Shown here one piece after another: positions 54,007 to 63,178 of a stretch of DNA of 64,000 nucleotides (position 1 is the first letter of the stretch; every line of letters begins with the position of its first letter). The position numbers and the translations under genes are program-made. The notes beneath the pieces were generated by a model. It saw only the letters and a program-made list of their open reading frames with translations, ran no database searches and was not told the DNA's origin. Origin of the DNA: Planctomycetota bacterium (GTDB taxonomy: Bacteria > Planctomycetota > UBA1135); NCBI GenBank assembly GCA_024229395.1, contig JAAESM010000002.1:91682-155681 (forward strand), read 5' to 3'.

Positions 54007-56121
54007 TCAGCGCATGCGCTCGAACTCCGGAAGCTCGAGCAATCTCGAATCGAACTCTTCCAGCTCGGTCAGCGCATCCTGCACCTGTTTGGCGCGGACT
54101 TCATCTTCGGCCTCAAGCAATGCGGCAAGAACCTTCTTGGCCACACCAACCGGTGACACGTTCTGACTATCCAAGGTCGCGGCAGCTTCTGGCTTATGCT
54201 CGAAGGCGGCAAGGATGTACGAGGTTGCGGAAGGCAAATCGCCACTCTCAAGAGCAATGCGTGCGCGTCCAGCCATGGCAAGGACCTCGAAGGTCATCGA
54301 GTTATCTTTGGTCTCAGGCGCAGCAACGCCTTGCTCGTAGAAGCCGTAGATTGCACGCTGGTAGGCGGCATCGGCATCTTGCAAGCGATTCAGCTTGCGC
54401 AACTGCTCGGCAGTGAACAACGAGGCTTGGGCGGAGAACCAACGCAGGTACTTCGGTGCGTCGGCGCGATTCAGCCAAGCTTGATAAGCCGGTTCGACAC
54501 CATCGACGCCTTGCTCGGCGACCAGCAACAAGCGGTAACGTTCGTGCAGGCCAGCGGAATCTTCATAGCGTTGCAGCCCTGCTTGCAAGGCGCGGCTTGC
54601 TGGCGCGACGGCGCCAAGGCGAACCAGGAAATCATAGTGACGCATCACTTCGACCTCGGTGCTTGCCGGATGTTGCGCCATGACGGCATAAGCCGATTGG
54701 GCCTCACTCAACCATTCCGGTGGCCAAGGCTTGTTGGCGTCGGCGGCTGCGCGGATCGTGGTGCGTCGGCCTTCGGCGAAGATCGAAAGTACTGCGAAGG
54801 CGTTCCAGCTTGATTCGCCAGGTGGCAAAGAGGCCACGGCATTCTGCGCGGCTTCGGCGGCGATTGCAGTTTCAGCCAGGTAGTTGGCGGAGATCGCCAC
54901 GACCGCGTGCGACAACCAACTCTTGGAACCCGCTTTTAGTTCCGCTTGACCGGCTTCCATGGCCAGTTCGAATTGCTCGACGGCAACCTTGCGCACGCGC
55001 GCGGATTGATTCGCCATGGCCGCAAGGTTCTCAGGACGCACGGCCTCTTCCAATAACTTGGCAGCATCACTTGAGGCGTCAGTCTGAACATTGCCGGAGA
55101 AACCAGCGTTCCATGCCTCAAGATCGATCACGCTGGTGCCTGCCTGCAATCCACGGTGCACTGCGACCAAGCGTTTGGCAACCGGCACCTGTCCACTGAG
55201 GCGTTCCAGCGAAGCGATTAACTCGGCGCGGCGTTCTGGTTCGAGCGGCCCATGCAACAGGTCATTGATCAAACCGACCGCCTTGTCGTCGCCGGATTTG
55301 GCCAATAGGTCCAAGGCTTGGCTGCTCAACTCACTATCGAAACCGAAAGCTGCCTTGCGCAACAAGTCGACGGGGGCCTTTGCACCGGTCGTCATTGCCG
55401 CAGCCATGATTTCCTGGCGCGTTTGACGGTCACCACTATTCCAATCGGATTCAATGCGTGCGCGATCGACCGCATTTGGGCTCGCGACCAACTCGGCGAG
55501 ACTGCGGTCACCCTTTGGTGGATCCTCTGGCTTGATCTCACGTTCGGTGATTCCATTGCTCACCGTTTCCACTATCGACTTGATGTCGTTGGCGTAGAAG
55601 ATGTCGTAAGTTTCAGTTCCATCCAGCTCGACCATGATGTGGCGCGGCGCGACGCGCGTGTCATCAAGGAACTTGCCAAAGACCGTTGGCTCCATCCAAA
55701 TATGTTCCCCACAGGTAACAGTTCCGAACCGTGGGCATGGCACGCGATTGCCCTCGGAGTCGTAATCGGTAGGGTTGTGGCGATAAGTCGAAGCAATCAC
55801 GCAAACGTATTGGTCGAACAACTCTGCGATCTCGGGCTTGCGGTAACGAATACCCGCCCAATGCTCACTGGCAATCTCACCATCCATGTTCACGCAAACC
55901 AAAATGGCCTTCTTAGTCTGCTGCGATAGGTCGAGAGCATCGGCCCAAGTGCGTTGCCACGGCACCAAACACGGTTTTGCCCAATCCTCGGCGGTGGGGG
56001 CGAACCACATCTGTTCGCGGGTCACGCCAGGTGGAAGGCCGTTGCCCTGTTGGGCTTCAGCGGCGGCTGGCATGAAAATTGAAACTGCCAGAACCAAAGG
56101 GAAAAAGGATGTCGCGCGCAT
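54007..56121 (-). CDS. Secreted thioredoxin-like protein with long helical repeat region
   Basis: A 704-residue protein with a signal peptide ending near AEAQQ. Residues about 55-180 look like a thioredoxin-like domain (TKKAILVCVNMDGE, ELFDQYVCVIAS) without a CxxC active-site pair. The remainder is helical, with HEAT/TPR-like repeats to the end (DLLAKSGDDKAVGLI, LRKLNRLQDADAAYQRAI). It is divergent from the Bat operon with a 70-nt gap, which suggests a linked extracytoplasmic role, but this is inference. Confidence 0.75.
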   Translation of the reverse strand: MRATSFFPLVLAVSIFMPAAAEAQQGNGLPPGVTREQMWFAPTAEDWAKPCLVPWQRTWADALDLSQQTKKAILVCVNMDGEIASEHWAGIRYRKPEIAELFDQYVCVIASTYRHNPTDYDSEGNRVPCPRFGTVTCGEHIWMEPTVFGKFLDDTRVAPRHIMVELDGTETYDIFYANDIKSIVETVSNGITEREIKPEDPPKGDRSLAELVASPNAVDRARIESDWNSGDRQTRQEIMAAAMTTGAKAPVDLLRKAAFGFDSELSSQALDLLAKSGDDKAVGLINDLLHGPLEPERRAELIASLERLSGQVPVAKRLVAVHRGLQAGTSVIDLEAWNAGFSGNVQTDASSDAAKLLEEAVRPENLAAMANQSARVRKVAVEQFELAMEAGQAELKAGSKSWLSHAVVAISANYLAETAIAAEAAQNAVASLPPGESSWNAFAVLSIFAEGRRTTIRAAADANKPWPPEWLSEAQSAYAVMAQHPASTEVEVMRHYDFLVRLGAVAPASRALQAGLQRYEDSAGLHERYRLLLVAEQGVDGVEPAYQAWLNRADAPKYLRWFSAQASLFTAEQLRKLNRLQDADAAYQRAIYGFYEQGVAAPETKDNSMTFEVLAMAGRARIALESGDLPSATSYILAAFEHKPEAAATLDSQNVSPVGVAKKVLAALLEAEDEVRAKQVQDALTELEEFDSRLLELPEFERMR

Positions 56122-56191
56122 GGTAACCGTAGGCTAGCAAATCCCGGGCCAACGGCGTTTTGTTGCCCGCGCAGACTGCTATGCTTTTGCC

Positions 56192-57181
56192 GTGGAAACC
56201 ATCGAACAAGTGACAGCAAGGATCGAACAGGAAGGCGCCTTCCTGCAGGAGCTGCGTCGTGAGATGGAAAGCGTGATTGTGGGCCAAGAGGAGCTGGTCG
56301 AGGCCCTGCTCATTGCGCTTCTGGCCGATGGCCACCTGTTGCTCGAAGGTCTACCAGGATTGGCAAAATCTCTCGCGGTGGAGACTCTCGCCCGCGCCCT
56401 CGGCGGCACTTTCCGACGTATTCAATTCACGCCGGATTTGCTGCCTTCCGATCTTCTCGGCACCCATGTTTTCCACCCCGATAGTGGAGAGTGGACCGTG
56501 CGCGAAGGACCGGTCTTCAGTAACTTCCTGCTCGCCGATGAAATCAACCGCGCACCTGCCAAGGTGCAATCGGCTTTGCTCGAAGCCATGCAGGAGCGTC
56601 AAGTAAGTCTTGCAGGTGATACGCGTGTCTTGCCGAACCCATTCTTGGTCTTGGCCACGCAGAATCCAGTTGAGTTGGAAGGCACCTATGCCTTACCCGA
56701 AGCGCAAGTTGACCGCTTCATGTTGAAGGTCTTGGTGCATCATCCAAGCCGCGAAGAAGAAGCGATGATCATCGACCGCATGGCGCATAGCGGCAGTTCC
56801 TTGAAGCCAAAGGTCATCGCGCAGCCAGAGCAAATCCTTGCCGTGCGCAGTCTTTTGGATCAAGTGTTGCTGTCAGGCGCGGCGCGTCAATACATCATTG
56901 ATTTGGTCTTCGCCACGCGCGAACCCGCCGCCGCAGGATTGGCAGACTTCGAGCCTTTGATCCTGTATGGAGCATCGCCACGTGCATCGTTGTCGTTGAC
57001 CCAAGCTTCGCGCGCACATGCATTTTTGCGCGGCCGTGCATTCGTCATGCCGGAAGACATCAAGGCGGTTGCTCCTGAAGTTCTGCGCCATCGCATCGTG
57101 ACCACCTACGAGGCGGAAGCCGAAGGCGTTTCGGTGGAGGACATCATGGCCACGGTCTTGGATACCGTGCCTGTGCCTTAA
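56192..57181 (+). CDS. MoxR-type AAA+ ATPase
   Basis: A 329-residue AAA+ ATPase of the MoxR group, started at GTG 56192. Walker A is GLPGLAKS, Walker B LLADEINRAP, and the sensor region VLATQNPVE is visible, followed by the lid domain. MoxR proteins act as chaperones that insert cofactors or assemble VWA proteins. It heads the operon MoxR, DUF58, membrane protein, two VWA proteins, TPR protein, BatD-like, with short gaps or 4-8 nt overlaps throughout. Confidence 0.95.
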   Translation: METIEQVTARIEQEGAFLQELRREMESVIVGQEELVEALLIALLADGHLLLEGLPGLAKSLAVETLARALGGTFRRIQFTPDLLPSDLLGTHVFHPDSGEWTVREGPVFSNFLLADEINRAPAKVQSALLEAMQERQVSLAGDTRVLPNPFLVLATQNPVELEGTYALPEAQVDRFMLKVLVHHPSREEEAMIIDRMAHSGSSLKPKVIAQPEQILAVRSLLDQVLLSGAARQYIIDLVFATREPAAAGLADFEPLILYGASPRASLSLTQASRAHAFLRGRAFVMPEDIKAVAPEVLRHRIVTTYEAEAEGVSVEDIMATVLDTVPVP

Positions 57182-57192
57182 GCATTGCATTG

Positions 57193-58110
57193 ATGGAGCG
57201 CGATCCCGCCGGCGACGAGCTGCAGCAGTTGTTGCGCGAAGTGCGGCATATTCGTGTGCAGAGTGGGCGCTTAGTCCAAGGCGCTTTAGCCGGTGGTTAT
57301 CGTTCGGTGTTCCGCGGTTCGGGAATCGAGTTTGAAGAGGTGCGTGAATACGTCGAAGGCGATGACCCGCGCAGTGTGGATTGGAACGTGACCGCGCGTA
57401 TGGGGCGGCCCTTCGTGAAGAAGTATGTCGACGACCGCCAACTGAACTTGGCTTTCTTGCTCGACTTGTCTGCCTCTATGGACGCGGGCTTCAGCGCTTG
57501 GTCACCAAGGCAGATGGCCGCGCGTGTTTGTGCAAGCTTGATGCTCGCCGCCGTGCAACACGATGATCGCGTGGCTTTCATCGGTTACGACGAAGAAGTA
57601 CGGCGATTCGAGCAGCCGCGCAAAGGCTTGAGTCATGTGTTGCGGATCGTGCGCGACTTCCTCTCCTTACAGAGTGAGAGCCAACATAGTGATCCCGCGG
57701 TGGCTTTGAATATGGCCACGCGCGCCCTGCCTAAACATAGTGCGGTTTTCTTGGTCTCTGATTTTCTCGGCGACAAATGGCAGCCTGCCTTGCATGAGTG
57801 CGCGCGTCACCATGAAGTGATTGCAGTGCGTTTGTTGGCGCCGGAGCTGAAGGACCCGCCCAAAGGCATGTGGCGCTTGCGCGATGCCGAAGGACTTGGC
57901 CGACGCATCGTCGATGGCAGTTCCGAGCAAGTGCAGCAGGAATATCGCGAACGCGTGGCGCAGTGGGATCATGAGGTGCGCCAGATGTTGCGCGGTGCCG
58001 GTGTTGCGCGCTTGGATGTACCGATCCCAATAACTGCGGATCCCGATGCTGTAGCAAGGCCGATTCTTTCCTTCTTCCAACGACGCACTGGCAGAGCCTC
58101 GCGCTCATGA
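57193..58110 (+). CDS. DUF58 protein (degenerate VWA)
   Basis: A 305-residue protein. The N-terminal DUF58 motif FEEVREYVEGDDPRSVDWN is clear, and a VWA-like fold follows with DLSASMD near residue 95 as a MIDAS-like sequence. DUF58 proteins consistently neighbour MoxR ATPases and are probably their clients. The ATG at 57193 lies 11 nt after the moxR stop; the end overlaps the next gene by 4 nt. Confidence 0.95.
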   Translation: MERDPAGDELQQLLREVRHIRVQSGRLVQGALAGGYRSVFRGSGIEFEEVREYVEGDDPRSVDWNVTARMGRPFVKKYVDDRQLNLAFLLDLSASMDAGFSAWSPRQMAARVCASLMLAAVQHDDRVAFIGYDEEVRRFEQPRKGLSHVLRIVRDFLSLQSESQHSDPAVALNMATRALPKHSAVFLVSDFLGDKWQPALHECARHHEVIAVRLLAPELKDPPKGMWRLRDAEGLGRRIVDGSSEQVQQEYRERVAQWDHEVRQMLRGAGVARLDVPIPITADPDAVARPILSFFQRRTGRASRS

Positions 58111-58709
58111 AGTTGTTGTTGTGGCAAGAGCAAGATGCAGCCGTCTTCGACCCAAGCACCGCGCCGGAACTGCCAAGTGAAGTTGAAGCCTTAAGCATTG
58201 CTTATGGGTATTGGTTGTTGTTCGTGGCAGCGGCCTTGCTGGTGTTGTGGATGGCGTGGCAATGGTTGCGCCATGCACAAGAGCAACGCAAGACACTGCA
58301 ACATGAACGCAAGATCGTGGCAGCAGAGGCGTCGGCAAGTTCCGCACAACGCGCATGGGCTCTGTTGCATTCCTACTTGCAGGACCTTTCACCGGATCAA
58401 CGCCGTGAGGCTGAATGCCTTTCGCATTTATTGCGCGAACAAGTCGGTCGAGGCTTGAAGCGCGATTGCCATAGCGCCACCGATGCGGAGATCCTTGCGG
58501 TTTCATCAAGCACCTCCGGTGCAGGAGATGGAGCCGCTACCGCGGGTGCGGATAGGGCACTGATTGATTTGGCGCCCGCGATCTTGAAGCCCTTGCTGGC
58601 ATTCACCAGTGGCGTGCTATTCGCGGATCATCGTCCAAGCGTTTCGAATTGGCAAGCAACGCTTAGAGATGTTGAAGCGTGGCTAGAGACGCAGGGGGAA
58701 GAACTGTGA
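58107..58709 (+). CDS. Single-pass membrane protein of the Bat operon (DUF4381-like)
   Basis: A 200-residue protein with one transmembrane helix at about residues 33-52 (YWLLFVAAALLVLWMAW). The rest is a helical cytoplasmic domain containing SSAQRAWALLHSYLQDL and a low-complexity Ser/Gly/Ala segment near residue 135. Its place between DUF58 and the first VWA protein matches DUF4381-type proteins. Starts and ends in 4-nt overlaps. Confidence 0.7.
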   Translation: MKLLLWQEQDAAVFDPSTAPELPSEVEALSIAYGYWLLFVAAALLVLWMAWQWLRHAQEQRKTLQHERKIVAAEASASSAQRAWALLHSYLQDLSPDQRREAECLSHLLREQVGRGLKRDCHSATDAEILAVSSSTSGAGDGAATAGADRALIDLAPAILKPLLAFTSGVLFADHRPSVSNWQATLRDVEAWLETQGEEL

Positions 58710-59749
58710 GTTGGCTCGGCTTCGATTCAAGTTGGAGCTTCAGCGATCCATGGTTGCTGTGGGTGGCATTGCTATTGCCGGTGGCCTTGTTGGTACGCAT
58801 CATATGGCGCCCGAAAGCCAGGGACTTTGCAATGTTCCGCTTCGTGCCACATCTTCCGCACAGCCATCGGCAGCACACACGCATCTTGCCGCCGCTGGTG
58901 CAAAGCTTGGCAGTCTTGTTGATGGTGGTGGCGCTGGCACGTCCGCAACAGCAACAGCGGTTGCCGATTGAGCGCGAAGGAATCGATTTGTTGTTGTGCT
59001 TGGACTTGTCCTCTTCGATGGCCGCAACCGATTTGGGCGGTGCGGTTGGAAGCGGTGCAGGCAGCCCCGGCGATGGCGACGTGTCAACACAATCCAACTC
59101 CAACGCCGTCTCGCAATCCAACACCCGTCTCGACTTCGCTCGGCAAGCAGCATCCTCCTTCATCAAAGTCCGCGCCGAAGATCGGCTTGGACTTGTGAGC
59201 TTTGCCAGAGATGCACGACTGGTCTGTCCACCAACCTTGGATCATCGCAGCTTGCTCACGCTACTCCACGACCTGGAGCAAGTGCCAGAAGGTCGCGAAG
59301 ACGACGCAACCGGAATTGGCACCGCCCTGGCACGCGCCGCCGTGCAACTGCGCGACTTGCCATCCGCTTCCAAGGTCATCGTGTTACTGACCGATGGCGA
59401 AGAGACCGTGGCTACCGCCGGTAGTGCTGCCATCAAACCGCAAGAAGCCGCCGCACTTTGTCGTGAATGGGGCGTGCGCGTTCATGCCATCGCTGCCGGC
59501 CCCGATGCCGACGCCACCCGTGCAACTTTGCAAGCAGTCACCTCCGTGACTGGCGGCCGTGCCTTCGCCGCGCGCGACGCCACTGCTTTGGAGCAAGTGT
59601 ATGGCGCAATCGATCAACTTGAGCGCACGCGTTTCCAGCAACTGCCGTGGCGTCAAGTGGATCGCTTCCTGCCATTCCTGATCGCCGGACTGATCCTTTG
59701 GTTCGTGGCGTCGTGGTTGAACCGATGGGTCTGGAGGGTTCGTTCATGA
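58706..59749 (+). CDS. batA: VWA-domain membrane protein, BatA-like
   Basis: A 347-residue protein with two N-terminal hydrophobic helices and one at the C-terminus around a periplasmic or membrane-facing VWA domain. MIDAS residues lie in LLLCLDLSSSM, TGIGTAL and LTDGEE. A Gly/Ser/Asn-rich insert of about 30 residues (residues about 112-142) sits directly after the first MIDAS motif, which BatB lacks. The GTG at 58706 overlaps the previous stop as GTGA and is preceded by GGGGGAAG. Confidence 0.9.
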   Translation: MSWLGFDSSWSFSDPWLLWVALLLPVALLVRIIWRPKARDFAMFRFVPHLPHSHRQHTRILPPLVQSLAVLLMVVALARPQQQQRLPIEREGIDLLLCLDLSSSMAATDLGGAVGSGAGSPGDGDVSTQSNSNAVSQSNTRLDFARQAASSFIKVRAEDRLGLVSFARDARLVCPPTLDHRSLLTLLHDLEQVPEGREDDATGIGTALARAAVQLRDLPSASKVIVLLTDGEETVATAGSAAIKPQEAAALCREWGVRVHAIAAGPDADATRATLQAVTSVTGGRAFAARDATALEQVYGAIDQLERTRFQQLPWRQVDRFLPFLIAGLILWFVASWLNRWVWRVRS

Positions 59750-60585
59750 AGCGCTTCCTGCCAACCGCCTTGTTGCTGTTCGGCGGTATCGCTGCATTGG
59801 CGCAACCGCGCTGGGGCGTCGATGAAGATGCCGTGCGTCAACGCGGAATCGATCTACTGGTGTGCTTGGATGTTTCGCGCTCCATGTTGGCGCGCGACTT
59901 GGCTCCCGACAGACTTGGGCGTGCGCGTCTTGAGTTGCATGAACTCATCAACACCCTTGGTGCCGATCGTATTGGCCTGATCCTGTTCGCCGGTGAAGCG
60001 CAACGTGCCGCACCGCTGACTTCCGATCATGCCAGTTTCCTGTCGCTCCTGGATCTGGCATCGCCGTTAAGCGTGCGTCAAGGTGGAACCGATCTCGCTT
60101 CCGCCCTCAGTCAAGCGCGGGTGCTGCTCGAAGCCGCACCAGGCACGCAAAAGAATGTCCTACTGATTACCGATGGCGAAGACCGCGGTGGTCGTGCCTT
60201 GGCAGAAGCGGAGCAATGTCGCGCCGACGGCATCACCTTGTTCACGCTTGGCATTGGTACCGAGCAAGGAAGCAAGATTACCCTCACCGATGGCGATGAC
60301 AGTGAGTTCTACCTGAAAGATAAGGATGGCAACGAAGTGATCTCTCGATTGGATCGCAGCAGCTTGATCCAAATGGCAGAGGCCAGCAGCGGCCGCAGCA
60401 TCCAACTCAACGCAGAACCGGGCATTTTGCGCGATTGGTATCTGCAAAGCTTGTTGCCACGCGCGCGTGATGCCGCGACTGGCGATCCCGATATGGAGCG
60501 AGCGAATCGTTATCAGATCCCACTAGCATTGGCTCTGTTCGGCGCCATATTGGCCATGGCAGGATTCTCCAGGAGGCGGTCATGA
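59746..60585 (+). CDS. batB: VWA-domain membrane protein, BatB-like
   Basis: A 279-residue VWA protein started at ATG 59746 (ATGA overlap with batA). The N-terminus MKRFLPTALLLFGG and the C-terminus IPLALALFGAILAMAGF are membrane helices. The MIDAS is complete: LVCLDVSRSM, GGTDLASAL, LITDGEDRGG. BatA and BatB are the two VWA partners typical of Bacteroides aerotolerance-type operons. Confidence 0.92.
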   Translation: MKRFLPTALLLFGGIAALAQPRWGVDEDAVRQRGIDLLVCLDVSRSMLARDLAPDRLGRARLELHELINTLGADRIGLILFAGEAQRAAPLTSDHASFLSLLDLASPLSVRQGGTDLASALSQARVLLEAAPGTQKNVLLITDGEDRGGRALAEAEQCRADGITLFTLGIGTEQGSKITLTDGDDSEFYLKDKDGNEVISRLDRSSLIQMAEASSGRSIQLNAEPGILRDWYLQSLLPRARDAATGDPDMERANRYQIPLALALFGAILAMAGFSRRRS

Positions 60586-61298
60586 ACGGCAGTACTTACC
60601 AGGCACCGCCAACTTGGAGAGTCATAGTACTCATCGCCCTTTTGCAGTTCAGCTATTGGCAAATCCAACAAGATTCGCACACGGAGATGAATGCTGGCCT
60701 TGAGGCTTATGCCACAGAAGACTACCAACCAGCGAAGCAGCATTTCGAAAATGCCCTTGCCCAGCAGTCCAGCCCAGAGGCTTTGCGCAACTTAGCTCTG
60801 GCTTGCCTCAAGTCACGCGATCTGGATCGCGCCGCACAAGTCGCCGACCAAATAGCCAGCAGTGGTAACCGTAACGATCTTGCATGGCGCGACTTCTTCC
60901 TAGGCAACTTGGCATGGCGTCGGAGTGAGCTCGCAGAGTTTGAGGCGCATGGACCGGTGCCGCCAGCAGGTGCTTTGGAGCGTGCGATCGCACATACAGA
61001 GGCAGCGCTTCAAGCCTGGCAGGCTGCGTTGGAGACGCGCGACGAATGGCCCGAAGCCTTGCGCAATACCCAACGTGCGGATTACCGACTAGCATTGTTG
61101 CGCGAAGAACAGCAAGCAAATGCTGGCAACGCCGACCCTAATGTTGAGAAGATGAATGGCCCGCCGGATTTGAACGCCGCACCGATGGACCCGGCCGAAC
61201 AGGAACGACTGATGCAACAACTCGATCGATTGGATCTGCAAGAAGCCGCACGTAAGGCGGAGCAGAAGCTGGATCTCAGTGGAGCTTTGGAATGGTAG
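60582..61298 (+). CDS. batC: TPR-domain protein, BatC-like
   Basis: A 238-residue protein. One N-terminal membrane helix or signal anchor (VIVLIALLQFSYW) is followed by TPR repeats (EDYQPAKQHFENALAQQ and SSPEALRNLALACLKSRD). The C-terminal third is charged with PMDPAEQERLMQQLDRLD, the pattern usual at the end of BatC/BatE-type proteins. It begins with ATGA overlap to batB and ends overlapping batD by 7 nt. Confidence 0.82.
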   Translation: MNGSTYQAPPTWRVIVLIALLQFSYWQIQQDSHTEMNAGLEAYATEDYQPAKQHFENALAQQSSPEALRNLALACLKSRDLDRAAQVADQIASSGNRNDLAWRDFFLGNLAWRRSELAEFEAHGPVPPAGALERAIAHTEAALQAWQAALETRDEWPEALRNTQRADYRLALLREEQQANAGNADPNVEKMNGPPDLNAAPMDPAEQERLMQQLDRLDLQEAARKAEQKLDLSGALEW

Positions 61299-62737
61299 TT
61301 TCCCTTTGCTGCAGTGTGCTGCTGGCTTTGGCCGCGCAAGATGTATCGGTGCAAGAGAACGCGACCTTGCAACTGGAAGTTCGCCGCGCCGCCAACGACC
61401 AGGTCTTGTCCACGCAGAGCCAGGTCTACCAAGGCGAGATCCTCTACTTAGACCTAGAGATTTCCTTCGCCGCCGACTTCCATGACCGGCAACTGCTCAA
61501 CCCTTGGCGCATGCCGCTCGACCTGCCGGTTGAACTGCAACTTCCATGGGCCCAAGAGAGCGAGATCTGGCAACGCGTTAAGGTGGTCGCCCCTGCCGGA
61601 AGCAGCTTAGTCATCAATCGCGATAAGAGCACCGCGCAGCTTTTAACTCCAGACCAGAGCGGCCGGATTCGTTTCTTGGTTCAGCGCAGGATCCAGATCA
61701 CTACCGACCAGGAGTTCGAGATCCCTGCTGCATCCATGAAGGTGGTGTGGGCAACCAAGTTCGAAGATGATCTTGCGCGTGGAATGGTGCCGCTTGATCG
61801 CCAAGAGGCGTCGATCGCTTCTACCCCAATCCAGCTGAATGCGACGGCTTTACCGTCACAAGGGCAGCCCGCTAGTTTCAAAGGAGCTGTAGGCAAGTTC
61901 GAGATGAAGTTGGAGTCGGAGTTGCGTGTGGACAGTGAGCCCACCAACCCTGAGCAAGCGGCCGATCAGGATTTGATTTGGGATATCGAAATCCACACCA
62001 GCGGACGTGGATGGTTGCAGAAAGACATGCTCGCCACCTTGGATGAGCTACAGGGATTTCATGTTCAGGGTCAGCGAATTGAATCCACCGACAACGGCCT
62101 GGTCTTGATTGCGGAACTCAGTACCACTGATTCAATGCTGCTGCCAACCTTGCCAGCGTGGAGCTACTTCAATCCTTCCTCCCCAGCAGCTTATGTCACA
62201 CTCGGTCCGGCACCGACCGTTGGCAAAGTGGAAGAGGAAAGCACAGATTCCGCCCAGTCGGAGGAATCGGTCAACTCGCCAGTGGCTGAGGAGAGTTCCA
62301 ACTTGCAGCTCTATTGGCTTGGCATTGGTGGCGCATTTTTCATCTTCGGCATGCTGTATCTAATGCGCCGTCGCCCGCCAGCGATGGCAGCTCCAAGCAC
62401 CTCAGGACCATCAAGCCCCGCAACGCGAAACAGCGTCAAGGCCAACCCCACCCAGCATGTCGAGCATGCCAAGGCGATTGCAAGCAAGCCTGTGCGCACG
62501 GCAGTGCCGAAACCGACCGACTTCATCCAGCAACTAGCGGATCACGTCGGCTGCAAACGCGAGCAAGTCTACAGCGAAGACTTTGCCGACTACCTCTTGC
62601 GTGCAGATCTACCGCAACCGCTGCAGGAACGAATTCAGGCAGTTGTAAGACGCATTGTGGGCGCACAATTCCGTGGCCAGGGAACGATGCCCTCGGAAGA
62701 TGAATCGGATTCGATTTTGGACGAATTGCGACGCTGA
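61292..62737 (+). CDS. batD: BatD-like membrane protein
   Basis: A 481-residue protein. The N-terminal signal or anchor (MVVSLCCSVLLALAAQ) leads to a beta-rich extracytoplasmic part of about 310 residues with repeated VxEN and strand patterns, as in BatD (DUF4381/oxygen tolerance) proteins. One transmembrane helix at about residues 333-355 (LGIGGAFFIFGMLYLM) precedes a cytoplasmic proline/serine-rich linker and a helical C-terminal domain. It closes the operon. Confidence 0.85.
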   Translation: MVVSLCCSVLLALAAQDVSVQENATLQLEVRRAANDQVLSTQSQVYQGEILYLDLEISFAADFHDRQLLNPWRMPLDLPVELQLPWAQESEIWQRVKVVAPAGSSLVINRDKSTAQLLTPDQSGRIRFLVQRRIQITTDQEFEIPAASMKVVWATKFEDDLARGMVPLDRQEASIASTPIQLNATALPSQGQPASFKGAVGKFEMKLESELRVDSEPTNPEQAADQDLIWDIEIHTSGRGWLQKDMLATLDELQGFHVQGQRIESTDNGLVLIAELSTTDSMLLPTLPAWSYFNPSSPAAYVTLGPAPTVGKVEEESTDSAQSEESVNSPVAEESSNLQLYWLGIGGAFFIFGMLYLMRRRPPAMAAPSTSGPSSPATRNSVKANPTQHVEHAKAIASKPVRTAVPKPTDFIQQLADHVGCKREQVYSEDFADYLLRADLPQPLQERIQAVVRRIVGAQFRGQGTMPSEDESDSILDELRR

Positions 62738-62755
62738 GCGGGACGTCAAATGATG

Positions 62756-62780
62756 CATGCGGGCATATAATTTCCGCATG
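62756..62780 (+). promoter_or_regulatory. Palindrome spanning the -10 box of the hemerythrin gene
   Basis: A perfect TATAAT box (62766-62771) lies in an 11-nt spacer flanked by CATGCGG (62756-62762) and CCGCATG (62774-62780). The right arm includes the ATG at 62778. A start point six to seven bases after TATAAT would fall at or next to this ATG, suggesting a leaderless transcript. No good -35 box was found, so the palindrome could be an operator; the binding protein is unknown. Confidence 0.55.
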
Positions 62781-63178
62781 GAAAAATCGTCTGGGGTTCT
62801 TCGTTTAGCGTTGGTGCCCCGATTATGGATCAACAGCATCAGCGTATCGTCAAGGTCATCAATCAGCTGATTGATGCGCCTGATTCTGAGGTGACTTCGG
62901 AGCTGATTTCCAATTCCATGAACGCTTTGACGCGTTATGCCGTGGAACATTTCAAGGCCGAGGAAGCGATGTTGGCCGAGAGCCATTACTCGGACCTCGA
63001 AGGACACCGGAAGCAGCATAAGGAGTACCGACGCAAGGTCGTTGAGTTAGTTGATGACGCGAAAGCGCAAAGCGACCACGTGCCAGAGGCCATGCTTCAG
63101 TTCATTCGCGATTGGTGGGTGAGCCATATCCTCGAAGAGGACATGAAGTATCGCCACCTATTCGAGCAGAAGGTCTAG
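62778..63178 (+). pseudogene. Bacteriohemerythrin, 5' end frameshifted by one base
   Basis: The protein from ATG 62825 to 63178 (117 residues) has all iron ligands of a hemerythrin: His in DQQHQRIV, His and Glu in HFKAEEAML, two His in HRKQHKEY, and His and Asp in HILEEDMKY. The usual N-terminal segment is readable only upstream in the same frame (KIVWGSSFSVGAPIMDQQHQ), where no start codon exists before a stop at 62768. ATG 62778 gives MEK and then leaves this frame. One extra A in the A5 run at 62782-62786 would give MEKIVWGSSFSV exactly. The role is O2 or metal-linked sensing or storage. Confidence 0.8.
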
